A DNA stretch of 64,000 nucleotides from Ligustrum vulgare (lineage: Eukaryota; Streptophyta; Magnoliopsida; Lamiales; Oleaceae): NCBI GenBank assembly GCA_963555705.1, contig OY743169.1, positions 47,418,124 to 47,482,123 on the forward strand. Reading direction: 5' to 3'. Both the position numbers and the translations under genes were made by a program. Within the stretch, counting starts at the first letter, position 1; every line of letters starts with the position of its first letter. Below the pieces are notes generated by a model, which saw only the letters and a program-made list of their open reading frames with translations, was not told where the DNA came from and did no database searches. This document shows positions 22,423 to 35,184 of the stretch, piece after piece.

Positions 22423-23727
22423 TGTTGTTGTGAATATCGCAAGTGCACGATATCGCTAACAAGTAGTAAAAGTGGACTTTTGAGTCCGAGTTGTCGATCT
22501 CACGAGAACTATTTATTTGTTATCGATTTACTTTGATTCAATAGAATTCCTAAACTAAAACAAAAACTAACTAAGAAAATAAAATACCAAACAATCCAAA
22601 AACGACAATAAAATTGAGAATAAATGAAATAAACAATGCAATTAAAATGAAAATAGAAAATTAAACTAAAAGCAATTAATAAAAACAAGAAACAAACGTA
22701 GTGGATTTTGAACAATTAAATGAATATCGGAACTAACGATTTCGAAATAACGTTCTAGCTTAATTTCTCATCTCAAGTTGTTTTTTAAAATTGTATTTGG
22801 TCGAATTCACGCATATATCTAATTTACCTCTCTTGAGTTCAAATTAGGCCTATTTAACTAAATCAACCATGTATCTCTACAGCGGGTCAGAGTTCTTCTT
22901 AAATAAATGCATGAAATTTCCTAGGAATTCATAAGTGACCACAAGCAACCACAAATTCATATCTCTATCTTTTTGTTGAAATTACCGGATTTGATTACAT
23001 GATCTAATTTTTAACTCACTTCTCAAATTATGTTGAATTGGTGATCAAACAATTCAAGCATTAAACGCAATAATAAAATCAATACATAAAATTAAAGCAT
23101 CAACTTGAGAATCAAAATTAAACTAAAAACATTAAATCTAAATCGTTAATCCCGATTATAAAATTAGCTACTCATGTTTTTGAATATTAAACAATAAATA
23201 ATGAAAGTAAAACCCGAAATTTAAATAGTTGAAGAATTGGCATTCCCTCTTATCAGCCGAGTCCCTTTCTTGTTGAAGACACCAGTCGAGTATATGTTCT
23301 GCCCTAAAGCACCAGCAGCACAATTCTTTTCTTCCCAGTCGGTTCCTTTGCTTGTGCATATATATCCTTCTTTTCCTCCAATCAACCAAGCAACTCGTCC
23401 CAACAACAATTCTTCCAATACACAGCTACTACAAACCAACCAACCAATTAATTGCTCCCAACCAATCAGCCCACTCTCTTTTTCTTCTCCCACTAGCCGA
23501 CCAACCACAATGTGATCTCAATTCTTGTCCCTTTGATTTAATTCCCAACCGGCTGATTCCTTGTGTAAATATTGGTATATCCTAGCCTTCAATCAATCCT
23601 AATTCACCCCCATGTTCTTCACCACACGGCTAACCTGCTCTCTAAACTCACGGCTCCTTCCCCTCTTTCAGAAATGTGTGTGTGTATATATATATATACA
23701 CAATTTAGCCCTAAGCCCAATCAAACA
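22423..23727 (-). repeat. 5' LTR of non-autonomous gypsy element (5'-truncated)
   Basis: The LTR ends (minus strand) in ...CGATATTCACAACAACA, five to six bases before the primer binding site. The first roughly 275 bp of the LTR seen in the 3' copy are absent here. Bases 23160-23727 are the part shared with 18614-19187. Confidence 0.75.
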
Positions 23728-23884
23728 CACCCTACATATCCACTTTGTGTCAGCAATTATTTAAAAATAGAATTTTTCTACTTGTTTAACAATATAGTTG
23801 ACAATTAGGTGATGTGTAAGTTTGTTGATTATTGATTTAAAAGTTGATGTAATAGGTGAAAAACAGAATTATGACATGTGTAAG

Positions 23885-24917
23885 TTAGCATCCGTTTGGT
23901 AAACGTACTTTATTTAGTTTATAAACCAATTTATAAACCACACAATTTTTCAAACCTTTTTTTAACCACACATTTTTCTCTCTCCAATTTTCAATCACTA
24001 TTTTTTACCTCAAAATCATAAATAAATCAGTTTATTGTCGAAATCATTGTACATGCAAAGCTCTTAAAAATAAACGCACAAGATTACAGCATAGGTGGGC
24101 CCTCCTTACTTTTTTTTTTTTTAATTTCTTCCAAACATTTTTTATTTACACTAATTATATTACAAACCGTTCTTTTACGCAATCATTATAATATACAAAC
24201 CAATTTATAAACAACAAAATTTTCTAAATTATTTTTTAACCATACACATTTTCTCTTTCCAAGTTTTAATCACAAATCTCACCTCGAAAAATGGAATAAA
24301 TGACGGCTAAAAAAATTGGTAGTTGTCGAACATTCCGTTAGTTTTTTTCTTGTATTATGTGTGTTTTTAGTATTATTCAAAAATAGTTGTTTTAAAATCA
24401 GGGTCTATTTGGTGCCTTGTGGGAGGGAATTGAAATTATTTAGCTGATTTATTTGTGTTTTCTAGGTAAGATGTGGAATTAAAAATTGGAGAGATAAAAT
24501 GTAGATGGTTAAAAAATAGTATGAAAAATTGTGTAAATTAAATTTTGTATTTTTTTTCCTTTTCCCGTTTTAATTGCTTAGCCGAACAGAAGGCTCAATT
24601 ATAATTTCTAAACGAATAATTAATTGCAATTACTTTTCAAAGTCAAATGTTGTGAACTTCACTTTTAATTGATGTTTGAGATTCAAAATTGTATAAAAAA
24701 AAATATAACATTTCCCGGACAATTAAACAATTGCTATATAGCCCTTGTTTGAGATCCATTGTTTGAGAAAAATTATGATTTGGAATAGTATTTTTGGGAG
24801 GATGTGTGGTTAAAAAATATTTGAAAAGTCAAAAATGATATGCTTGACTAAAATAGATGATTGAGATTGAGTGTTGAATAAATTTGATTTGCAAATAATG
24901 AGGGCCAAACAAGGACA
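23885..24917. repeat. Cluster of MITE-like repeats (TTTGGT/TTATAAAC family)
   Basis: At least four related AT-rich units are packed here: about 23887-24065, 24130-24300, 24398-24598 and 24737-24917. Common parts are CATCCGTTTGGTAAA-like or GTCTATTTGG-like left ends, TTTATAAACCA words, CCACACATTTTTCTC, and right ends like CCGAACAGAAGGC or GCCAAACAAGG. None codes for protein. The remainder of 23728-25499 is AT-rich and shows nothing else I recognise. Confidence 0.5.
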
Positions 24918-25505
24918 TAATATAATGACATCTTCATAACCAGTAAAACAATAATGTATAGATCATTTTATTTACTTCATTAGAAGAAAAAAAATCCATC
25001 ATAACTAAAAGTATTTTTTTTCATTTCAACGGTTATATGTCTCTTTCAGGAAAATATTTTTGTTCGGAAATTTTTCGTACAAAATTTTATTTCATGAGTT
25101 CTCTACATAAAGTGTGTGGTATTGTTTATTTGAAAAATCAAATATTGTGGAGTTAACTTTTAATAAATGATTGAGATTCAGTACTATATAAAAATTTAAA
25201 AATTTTAAAAAATTCAAACAAGGACGAAATATATGCAATTCATAATTTCTTATACAAAAAAATTACGTAAATAAAAAACTGTTTAAAAAACATGTTTCAA
25301 AACATGTATGCCAGACAAGGATTTTTCCCCCTTCCCAATGCTTCACCCCAATTTCATTATTATTAACTAATTTGTTTCAGTATTCGCCTACGTTATAGCA
25401 TCAACACAGACATGGAACAATAATGAATTTCTTCAAATAAATAACAGAAAAAATATTTTCTTTTTCAACCGCATACAACGCTATCCAAACTTACAATTAT
25501 TACTC

Positions 25506-25533
25506 ATTCGTGCAACGCACAATCAATACCTAG
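25506..25533 (+). mobile_element. Helitron 3' terminus
   Basis: TTCGTGCAACGCACAATC followed by AATACCTAG|T matches the hairpin plus CTAG end of plant Helitrons in plus orientation, with a weakened hairpin. The 5' end could not be located upstream. Confidence 0.55.
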
Positions 25534-25616
25534 TATGAGATGATATTTGTGATCAATAAGGATATGATTCAAACAACCCCAACCAAAGATTTGGTTGCTA
25601 AATATCTTCATGAATA

Positions 25617-28600
25617 CAGGGACGAGACCAGGAATTTTTTCATGGGGGACCTGTCAAAATAATATATGCTATAAAAAACTCACCAAGACACTAATAAAGT
25701 TATATTTGAACTCATCTCATGAAGAACAAAAATTATTTCAATTTTTCTCAACGAGGTTTTGAATCACCATATTCATCTAAAATAGAATTTAGATCTAATT
25801 TTACAGCAAGCTCCCGTTCGATATTAAGCACCATACTATCAGCAAGAAAATCATCCTCCATTTTGTTACGAACAACTGTCTTCACATGTTTCATTGTTGA
25901 AAATGTTCGCTCAGAACTCGCGGTAGAAACTGGTGATGTTAATACAAGATGAATCAATCTAGTCACCATACCATAAGTCTCTGACCTTCTGCTCTCAAAT
26001 AATTTTCGGCATAATTCAGCAAGAGTAGATACTTGAAACAAAGAGTCACGCGTCACATCCCGCTCATAATGCTGCAACTCATATTCCAATGTAATGATGT
26101 CTCGTGTCGAAAAATCTTCAGGATAGAACTTCTCTACAAGTGTACAAATATCATGGCTGTTAAATGATTGAAATGAATCTTTAGGGTCCAAAGCTGCACT
26201 GAGAGAAAGGAGTTCCACTGATGTGTCACTAAATCTTGTATTTAACTCCACAACTACGAAATCTAATGCTTCATTGAAAACATCGAAGTGATAATAATGC
26301 TCAATTGTAGTTTCATCACTAGTACGACCAGTGTTGTACAAACTGTCTAGATTAGGTATTTTAAGACCATGTTTTGAGCAAAAAGTTTTCACTTCCTCAA
26401 AAAGTTCTTCCCAACCATGCTCTCTCAATTCTTGAAGGAGTTGCTTTGTAGTAGAGACAAAACTCATAGCGGCCAAGATGTCTTGAGATCTTCTTTGAAG
26501 TGTTTGGCAAAGGATGTCAGTTATTCTCATAATCTTATGTACCAAATGTAAGATAAACACAAACTTAAAACTTCCCAATTTTTCATTAGCACCACAAGCG
26601 TCAGACATAGTTCTTCCTTTTGAGCAATGGTCACAAATTTATTGAAGCACGTTGTGAGTTGCACTATACATACCTATCAAGCTCTTCACAGATTCAAAAT
26701 GAGAACTCCAACGAGTGGCCCCTGATCGCTGCAAATTAACCATTTGATTAGCCCCACGTCCAAATTCACGCTCTCCAGTAGCCAACATGCACTGAATTTA
26801 TTCTCTATGCGAAGTTTGTAACTCATTAACTCGCTTAGGAGAAGAAGTATAGATTAACAATATTGTCCAAGTGAGAAAAAAAAATTCCAAATGACATGGA
26901 CATCTTTGGATGCAGTAACCAATGTCAACTGTAGCCGATGGGCAAAACAATGAACATAATATGCATACTGACAATCTCTGAGAAATAATGCTTGAAGTTC
27001 ATTGCATGCACCACGCATATTATTAGCACCATCATACCCCTGGCCCCTCATTTTCTTCACATCAAGTTCATGTTGAGCTAGAACATAGCATATCTCATTT
27101 TTTAGATTTAATGAAGTGGTGTCACTAACTCTTTTGATAGCAAAGAAGCGTTCTTTCAAAATACCTTGATTGTCTACATACCTCAAGACGATGGCCATTT
27201 GCTCTCGTTTAGATGTATCTTGTGCTTCATCAACAAGAATACAAAAGTATCCATCCCCAACTTCCTCACAAATCATCCGCCGTACTCTACAGGCCATAAT
27301 GTGCAAAATCTCTTTTTGAACGACAGGAGCAATGTATTGATTATTCTTTGGAGCATTTTCCAATATAACCTTATCAATAGCTGGATTTGAATCCCCTGCA
27401 AACCTTAAAAGATGTAGAAAATTGCCACGATTTAGTGAAGATGGAGATTCATCATTACCTCTGTAGGAACAACTTTGAAGTGCTAGCCATAGAACACTTC
27501 TTATTGAAGTCATTAGACGTAAACGACGTTTCTGAAGCTCCTCTTCTGATACGGTATGTATCACCTTGTCAATATGTTGAGAAGGTCTCATTAAATCTTT
27601 ACCTCTTGTCTCACACATATTGTGATCTGTTGAACTGGCATGAGTAAGAAACGCACATTTCTTTCCATCTTTAACCCTCTTCCAATTGTTAAATCTGTCA
27701 CTAATCAATTTTGAACTCTTGGATGAATTTCCATTTTTTTGAAAAAGAAAGCAATAGAAACAATACGCCTTCTCCGTTGAGGGGGAATACTCCAACCAAG
27801 GAAATTCTGTGAACCATTTTTTCTGAAAGCTACGAGATTGGGTTTTCCCTTCTATCCTTGCATATACCATAAGCTTTGGTTGATAAGGCCCAACTTTTAA
27901 ATATGAGATTCTAACCTCATCTCGTGTATTGATAGGATGATCAAACATGGGCTTTCTTTTTCCTGGATCTCGTTCAATGTTAGCACATGGTAGCTCAGGA
28001 GTTGACACTACTAAATGTCCAATTTCTGGCAATGTAGGAGTTGGAGGATTTTGTGGGATAGGAATTGAAGGTTGATCTTCGGTCAATCCATCATGAAGTG
28101 TGCTTTCACTGGATTGACCTACCTTTGAAAAAAATGAAACCAATGTCTTCGCTCTCTTGGAAGACGATTGGCCTTTCATTTGTAGATTCTAAAAAAATGT
28201 AAACAAAAAGAAATCAAAATGAGGAACAATTCAACCAAAATGGGGCAAGACTCTAACAAATGGTGTAAGCCTAACAAATTTATTTTTTGCCCAATCCAAT
28301 GCTATAGCCTATACTGCTAACAAATTCTTTAACAATCACAAACCAACACATAAGAAATCAAAAAATAAAACCAAATGTTGTAACAAATTGATTGAAAATT
28401 ACATAAGCAAAAGGTCATTTCTTTGCATTTATACAATAACCAGGGGATGAAGCTAGGAGAGCAAAAGTCCAAGAAAAACAAATCAAATCTTAGCATCAAC
28501 ATGAACCCTTTTATTATCCAGATTGATGGAAACAAATTTAAGCACACATCAGTCCCTTCTAATTTCTAATTTACTGCATTTATACCGTCTAATTTGGTAA

Positions 28601-29527
28601 ATGGTGCATTTATCATGTAGTGAATAAAATTCTAAAGAGTGTAGTATAAGTTCTCAGCCAATAACGGGAATTCCATCTGAGACTGTTAATAGTCAATATA
28701 TTTTTCGTCAGCTATTCAAAGCTAAATAAGTTTTTATTACTAAAAAGGTTTATGGTATTAGAAGTTGAAGTCTGGCTCCAAGGTTTCATGATTTCTTAAC
28801 TACATTTCTTTACTGATACAAAAGACCCACTCGGTGATTGGAACAACAACATATTAGTTTTACTAATAATTTTTTTACCATGTGCTTGGCAGTTGGCATA
28901 TAAAATTTCATGACCCTTCAAATGGTCAAAATTAAGCAACTAAGTCTAAAAGCCAATCCACAATCCACTGAATCCAGTACGCAGAATTACTCTAGTTTCT
29001 TCAACAAATTAATTGACAAACACAGCCAACCTCAAATCACTTTATGAATCAAGCATGAGATTAACTTTGGAAGTAGTAAAAAGAAAATAAACAGAGAGTT
29101 AATCCACATCTTTAATTATTTTCACTGCCACAAAATGAAAAAATAAAAATAAAAAACATACCTCATTATCTCTCTGACGGGCGACGGCGAATGTATTTTC
29201 GGACGGAGCAACCGGTCGGCGGGGGTTGAGTGCAATCAGCAGACAGCAATGGAGACAGAGACTCAGTCAGCAGCGGTAGGTTTGAAGCGTACCTTCTGTC
29301 TTCTGCGTCGACTACCGAAGAGAAGGAAATGAAATGGGCTGCTGTGTATATGATTCATATTATGTAAGGAATTTGGGCTCATGGGCTGCAAAGTTTAATT
29401 GATACCAGACTGGACTCAATCAATACCGGACTGATCTGTATAAAAAAAAAATCTTCATCATTACAGGATTTGGGCTGGACCTGGGCCTGACTACAGCCCA
29501 ACCCAGCCCCCCCCAAAACCGTCCCTG
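25617..29527 (-). mobile_element. Near-complete hAT transposon (3911 bp) with 8-bp TSD
   Basis: The left end CAGGGACGAGACC and the right end ...AAAACCGTCCCTG form short inverted repeats. A perfect 8-bp duplication, CATGAATA, flanks them (25609-25616 and 29528-29535), as expected for hAT. The transposase reads leftward from 28179. A GC-richer leader (29170-29330) and a probable 5' intron precede it. Length and structure are those of an autonomous element; the transposase has one frameshift and at least one nonsense codon. Confidence 0.92.
25748..28179 (-). pseudogene. hAT transposase (TTF zinc finger, DUF4371, hAT dimerisation), lightly disrupted
   Basis: The first ORF (28179-26854) begins MKGQSSSKRAKTL. 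It has a TTF-type finger region (FPWLEYSPSTEKAYCFYCFL, then a downstream Cys/His segment) and the DUF4371-type core, with LVDEAQDTSKREQ and RGQGYDGANNMRG. The second ORF (26608-25748) ends with the hAT dimerisation block (SPVSTASSERTFSTMKHVK). The two join through sequence translating to LQRSGATRWSSHFESVKSL. The breaks I see are an extra base in the A9 run at 26876-26884, which shifts the frame after VIWNFF, and a TAA near 26641. The joined length of about 800 aa is normal for the family. The breaks probably make it inactive. Confidence 0.88.
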
Positions 29528-29535
29528 CATGAATA

Positions 29536-29579
29536 TGACTGGCGATTTAAACATATTTTTCGAAATAATAGTATTATAT

Positions 29580-29621
<42 letters not shown>

Positions 29622-29890
29622 ACCTCACCCTACATTAAAAGAGCCACTTCAATATTATTATTCATTTTTGTCCCGTAATTTTCACACCTGAAAAGCAAAT
29701 ATTCTTCTCTGAACTGGTTTAACAGTGTAGAAATAAATATCTACCCTTGACAATATAAAGGAAAAATATAGGGTCTCCTTTGTTCAATGCTCTCTCAGCC
29801 TTCTCTCTTCTTCGACTCACTTCTCTCAGTCTTCTCTCTTCTTCGACGTCTACTGCACCACTAATCGGCGCCGCTCCTTCACTATCGAGT
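29536..29890. other. Spacer with (TA)n run and pyrimidine-rich segment
   Basis: A TA microsatellite occupies 29583-29618. Bases 29785-29850 contain CTTCTCTCTTCTTCGAC twice. A 61-codon minus-strand frame here is not supported by any motif. Confidence 0.5.
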
Positions 29891-30762
29891 TGATGCGATC
29901 CCACTCGGGAATCTCAACGAAAAACGTAGAATAAACGACACAATAATAGGAAAGATCCAGATTAAGCCAAAACCCAAGAAACAATATAGGAAACGATAAA
30001 TAAAAGATAGGATTGACGATAGAACCTTGACCCAACAACCACAACGTGAAGATTCGACAATGTGAATTGAAGATCCAAAGTTTTCGAAGCACCACAAGGA
30101 CTTGTCAATTTCCTTAATAAATTTCTGGTTGGAACGCCACAAATATATCATAATATTTGATAAGTTCAATTGGTTGTTTTTTAAGAACACACAAAGGGGA
30201 TCATCAACCTTTCAAAGAGAACACTCTCAATTTCATTCAATAATATCAAAGTTAATGTTCACAATCATTGAGAAAAATGATAATATAAACTAAAAATGGG
30301 CTAAACCTAACCCCAGCTGCCAAAAGGTTCCAAATATAATTATTAAATAATTAAAACGGGAATTAAATGAAAACTCGCGAAAAACTGAACCACTGGTCAA
30401 TTAGTTCGTAAAAGATATACATACGGCCGTGATATGATTTTGTATGCTCATTACGGCCGTGACGGAGTTCCAAATATGATTTTGTATGCTCGTTACGGCC
30501 GTGATGGAGTTGCTTACGGCCGTAAGTATGGTTTTCCCTAAATTCTTCGTTTTCGCCCGAGAGAGCCTTACGGTTGTGAGAACCGTTGACTATGGCCATA
30601 AGAGTTCTACTGGTCTCTAAACTTAGACCCTTCGGCTCGGTTTGAACCGTTCGTCTTCTCGGTTCGACTCCAACATAGAACTTGCTCCGTTTCACACGTA
30701 GATCACTGTCATATTGCCGATAGATCAACTTCCCCTTTCGATGCATATTTTGAATCACATCA
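29891..30762 (-). repeat. 3' LTR of small LTR element, with palindrome array
   Basis: On the minus strand the LTR starts TGATGTGATTC at 30762, directly after the polypurine tract AAGAGAGGGGGA (30763-30774), and ends GATCGCATCA at 29891. Between 30420 and 30605 are about six copies of the palindrome-like word TTACGGCCGTAA or its variants. The second LTR is at 31806-32661. Confidence 0.82.
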
Positions 30763-31805
30763 TCCCCCTCTCTTGGAAATGATTCGACCTCGAATCTAGA
30801 ACTGGTACAATCCTCTTGCAACTTCTGATTTTGTTGGCTCCTAGTTCATGCTTATACTTGCTTATGCGAGATTGATGTTCATGCTTGTACTTTATGCTAT
30901 CCTTCAAACTTTTGGGCTGCCCCTTACTCTCCTTCAACTTTCTCGGTATTCTAGGCTGCTCATTTGTGCGAATGAATTTCTTCCTTGTTTTAAGCTCATA
31001 ATTTGACATAGGCACCTGCAAAACATATTTAATAGAACTAGGGAGGGGTGTGTTAGCATGATTAAGTGCATATAAACTAATTTTTGTGGTGGACTCTCCT
31101 TTCATTTGCTATTTGCACTCAATCTCCCTTTTTTTTTTTTGAAGTTTAAACCCCAACCATCTTTTCTTTATTTTTCACTCCCTCTCCTTTTTCTGATGTC
31201 GTGGCCTCAACTCTCTTTTCTTTAATTTCCACTCACTCTCATTTTTCTGAGGTCGTGGCCTCAACTCTCTTATTTTTTTCCCTCAAAGTCACTTTTCACT
31301 TTCAATTGGTCCTCCAGGGCCTGCGCAGGAGATAGTGAAACTGGAGTAAACTTCTTCCCACCTTTCAAAAGACTGTATCTATTCGTATACCCATCATCTA
31401 GCACTGCCCTTTCATGTTGTCACAAGACTATATCTACTTCGCTCGTGTATCACTCTTATCCCTTTAAGTTTCACCCAAAAACTAATCAAGAATCAACAAT
31501 CAAGGAATTTATGAAAGACACGGTTAAAATTAGAAAATTGAAAATTCTCGAAGCTTGGGATTTTCTAGCAATTTTTTTTTTTCATAATTTTTTTTTCAAC
31601 TGCCAGAAAATTTGACTATATTTATGCTAGAAAAAAAAGAATTGGATTTGGACGAAAAACGAACTCGAAAAATATTTTTAAATTTTTCTGGTAGGATTTT
31701 TATGGATCAAAAGCTGAAAAAGTTTACTGACACAAAGAAACCGAAGAACACAAAGAAATCAAGAAAAGGCAAGAATCTGAATTAGATCTCAGCTCTAATA
31801 TCACT

Positions 31806-32661
31806 TGATGCGATCCGGCTCGGGAGTCTTGACGAAAAAACACGGAATAAACACAAACAATAGCCTAGGAAAGATCTAAATCAAATAAAACAATAAAAAT
31901 TAGACGATATGATTCCAACCCAAACCTCACGTCGCAAAAATTGATGATGCGAAGGAAAGAACTGGAATTGGTGAACGCCACAAATATTGCCTAATTCCTT
32001 GATATGTTCGTGGGTGAAAGCCACAAATATTCAATCTTTGATAAGTTCAAAAAAAAAAAAAAGGAACTCATCAACCTTTCAATGGATAAACTCTCTCAAT
32101 TTAATTCAATCATCAAAACTGTCTTTTACAATGAATGAAATTGCTAATATAAAGTAAAAACTGAAATAAACTAGGTTTAGCCGCTAATGGGCCCTTAATT
32201 ATGGAAATAATAAACTAAAAATGGAAATTAAATAAAAATCGTGAAAATCAGGGACAATTGCAGTTACGTCCATGAAAAACTCATTTAGGACTGTAATCAG
32301 CTTGCGGCTTAAGGGTTACGACCACGACTCCTGGACTTACAGCCGTAAGTCTTGTTTTGTTGGAAATCTTCAATTTCTTCTGTGAACATGTTACGACCGC
32401 GACAATATGATTTACGGCCGTAAGTACGAAATTTTTTCAATTCTTCGATTTGATCTAAGACATCTTTACGGGCTTGACTTTTGGACCATTACGGCCATAA
32501 GCTTGGTTCTGGACCTCAAACTTTGATACTTCGGTTCGACTTGATCCGTTCGTTTTTTCGGCTCGACCCCAACATGCAACTTGCTCCATTTTCCACGTAG
32601 GTCGCTATTATATTTTCGATAGCTTGACATCTCCCTTCGACGCCTACTTCAGATCACATCA
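31806..32661 (-). repeat. 5' LTR of small LTR element, with palindrome array
   Basis: It matches 29891-30762 in order along its length. It ends TGATGCGATC at the low side and CAGATCACATCA at the high side. Palindrome variants (TTACGGCCGTAA, CTTACAGCCGTAAG, TTACGGCCATAAG) recur between 32265 and 32505. Confidence 0.8.
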
Positions 32662-33058
32662 CCAAAAAGGCAAGGATTTCATGGCTTTGTCGCCGGTAGC
32701 CTGGGTGAGAAGAGAGACAGCTGATTGTAGAGAGAGAGAATACCTGGTGATGAGTGTGAGAGTGAGTATTATTTGATTTTTAAGGAATAAAATATTTAAC
32801 TAATAATTGTTAATTGGGTAATTAGTACATGATTTTTAGAAAAGCAAACTTTACCAACTTATTTTTAAAATTGAAACTTAGAATCTAGGCCTCCATGTAA
32901 ATTTTCCTTGAATAAACCCTCCTCCCCCCCCCCCCCCCCCACAGTTAAATTCTTATACTTATCATGTTCCTCTCTATTTTGGACAGCTCTCACTAATTTC
33001 ACGTCAATATCTCAACAAATGATGTTTTTTCTAATATTCTAATTGTTTCAAACTCTAA
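32662..33058. other. Spacer, no gene seen
   Basis: It contains a purine-rich segment (32700-32765), an AT-rich stretch and a C16 run near 32925. Nothing codes. Confidence 0.4.
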
Positions 33059-33548
33059 GAGCATTTTCAATGCACTCCATAAATTGGGAAAAATGACTGA
33101 CACGTCAGCAAATAGATGGAATGTGTTAAAAATACATTTTCAATGCACAACGTGAATTACAATGTTAAGCGATGTGACTTCATAAAAATAGACATTGTAG
33201 GGTGTTTCGTCTACATCTAGACGCTCCATGGGACATGATGAGCCAGCATTATTTTTTATTAAATAATTATTTAAATATTATAAATAAGGACGTTGACTAA
33301 TTAGGTTGTATGATACAAGTTATTTCTATTTGGACTCTTTATACAGTGAGAAATCTTGTGGATAAGACCCAATTTATGCATAGTAATTAATTTTAAATTA
33401 AAGAAAAAATGCTACAAAATCAATATTATTTAAATGTATAAGGAACCATTGGAGAGTAAATTTCCAACTTCTCCATCTATCTATCCATGTTCTCTAAGAA
33501 ATCCATCTATTTCATTGTCACATCATCCTCAATCACGTAATGCATTGG

Positions 33549-33895
33549 CAGGCCCGAACCTGCCTAGAGGCTCGTGAGGCCGCTGCTTTAGGGCCTACTG
33601 GCCTATGTTATTTTGGGCCTCTTTCTTTTCTTTTCTTTTTTTTAATTTTCAGCCCAGGAGTCAGGCAACTTAGGCCCAACCCACCCATTCCCAATTACGT
33701 ATAACACATCTGATATCTAAGTCCAAAAATCAGTCCAACAATCTAACCACTCCACAGCACTCGTCTGTGACTGACTGGCGACCGTGCTGCAAGCGCTACC
33801 GGGCGACGGCGACAGTGCAAGGCCAGGCCAGCCACCGGCGATCCCAACTTCCAAGCTTCAACCAGTATCCGACCAGTCCACAACGCCCACAGGTT

Positions 33896-33968
<73 letters not shown>

Positions 33969-34797
33969 CCCTAACCTGGCTTCAATTCCGACCGTTCGAA
34001 CTTCGACGGTTCGGCGGCTGTTTCTAACTCCAGCAGTGCTGCAGTAGGTAGTAGTTCCTCTGAGTCCTCTCCATGCTCACTCCTGCACCAACGCCAACCC
34101 CAGCACCTGCACTGCCTCCAACTCCAAGCTCCAGCTCCAGCTCGGTATGTTCTTGTTACGAAAAGTTATAAATTTTGATTTTTTGGTTATGTAAATTATA
34201 ATTTTTTATAGTTCATAATTTCTAACTTCTAATTTGAATCTGGGTTTCTCAATTTTTTTAGATTATCAATTTCTAGTTTCTAAGCCCTAAGGAGTAAGGA
34301 CACCGGATTTCAGGTACGAATGTTCTTTGTTTCTTCTCAAGCTCAATTCTCACTCCTTATTTTCTGTTCGGTTTGTTAGTTCAAAGTTTTGTTAGATTGA
34401 ACAACTTCATGCAGTATTACTTCTTGAATTTGGTCATATTTTTTTGTGTTTACCATGTTTTCCGAATTCTTCATTTTGAGTATTGGTTTTTTTTTTTTTT
34501 TTTTTTATTAGCATTAATTTATTGATTTTGAAACCGTTGTGGAGTTTTCTTTATCTTGGGGGTGTTATCGCGTGATGGGTTTTTTTTTTTATTTTGTTAA
34601 TCTCTTTGATTATCTGGAGTAATATTAGCTGCATTTCTTTCTCAGGTTTTTTAAATTAAAATTAATCAGTTTGAAATGATATTTAATTTTGGCAATTATT
34701 AATTGCATTTAATTGTTGATATTCATCTAGTGTTTGTTTTTTGGTTTCAAGATTGAATTTTGGCAATTATGTTGTATGTTTTCAGGTGTGAAGTTAT

Positions 34798-34834
<37 letters not shown>

Positions 34835-35184
34835 GGCCCCCTGTTGGATGGTTCCTTATTGTCAAAAATGTGGAAGAATATGTAGAGGGAGTGAAGAGTA
34901 GGGACTTTGACTGATTTGAAGTGTGGATACAAAGCCGTTAGTTTTCATCCTATGTGACTTGTGTAATATAAAACTGGAATTATTAAATCCAATTACTAGT
35001 AGTAATATGTAAATAAATAGTTAATCTTGCAACATTTTAATGTTATGAGCCCATATTCCCCTTTCGTGAATTATGAATTGAAATTTGGTAAATATTTGAT
35101 TTGTTTATGAATATAAAACCCAGGGCCTATATTTCCACGCACAACTGTTTGTTTCAGGCCTACAAACTCACATGTACAGCTCTG
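33549..35184 (+). mobile_element. Non-autonomous hAT element (1636 bp) nested in the MITE
   Basis: It starts CAGGCCCGAACC and ends ...TACAGCTCTG. A perfect 8-bp duplication, TGCATTGG, flanks it at 33541-33548 and 35185-35192. The 5' part has a GC-rich leader with possible exon/intron structure (33770-34150), resembling the leader layout of the hAT at 25617-29527, but no transposase is present. The terminal repeats beyond CAG...CTG are weak. Confidence 0.65.
33897..33963. repeat. (CT)n microsatellite
   Basis: About 33 CT units lie in the leader of the nested hAT. They create a spurious Ser-Leu repeat ORF. Confidence 0.95.

Larger units (their letters stand above)
18614..23727 (-). mobile_element. 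Non-autonomous Ty3/gypsy (Athila-like) LTR element, minus strand
   Basis: The 5' LTR (22423-23727) and 3' LTR (18614-19462) are each truncated at opposite ends but overlap over about 570 bp, implying a full LTR of about 1.5 kb. Next to the 5' LTR is the primer site TGGCGACGTTGCCGGGGA (22399-22416), one base different from the match to tRNA-Asp used by Athila-type elements. A polypurine tract adjoins the 3' LTR. The 3-kb interior has no gag, protease, RT or integrase, only one unknown ORF (21546-22238), so it must depend on enzymes of other elements. Confidence 0.8.
29891..32661 (-). mobile_element. Non-autonomous LTR retrotransposon (2.77 kb)
   Basis: Two LTRs of about 870 and 856 bp flank a 1.04-kb interior. 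Beside the 5' LTR is TGATATTAGAGC (31792-31803, minus), two mismatches from the initiator-Met primer site TGGTATCAGAGC. Beside the 3' LTR is a polypurine tract. The interior has no enzymes; only a short frame (31105-30755) ends in VLDSRSNHFQERGMM, resembling the C-terminal tail of a pol protein also seen at 52129-52320. No 5-bp target duplication was found. Confidence 0.75.

Noticed and set aside
29719..29904. 61-aa minus-strand ORF with a charged helix-like segment
   Set aside because: No motif and short; it arises from the CTTCTCTC repeat and crosses into the LTR.
29891..32661. Reading the palindrome array as a CRISPR-like or satellite array
   Set aside because: Spacing is irregular, units are degenerate dyads and the array lies in two LTR copies of one retroelement.
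33767..34027. 86-aa plus-strand ORF with Ser-Leu repeats
   Set aside because: Produced by the CT microsatellite in the leader of a non-autonomous hAT; no motif.
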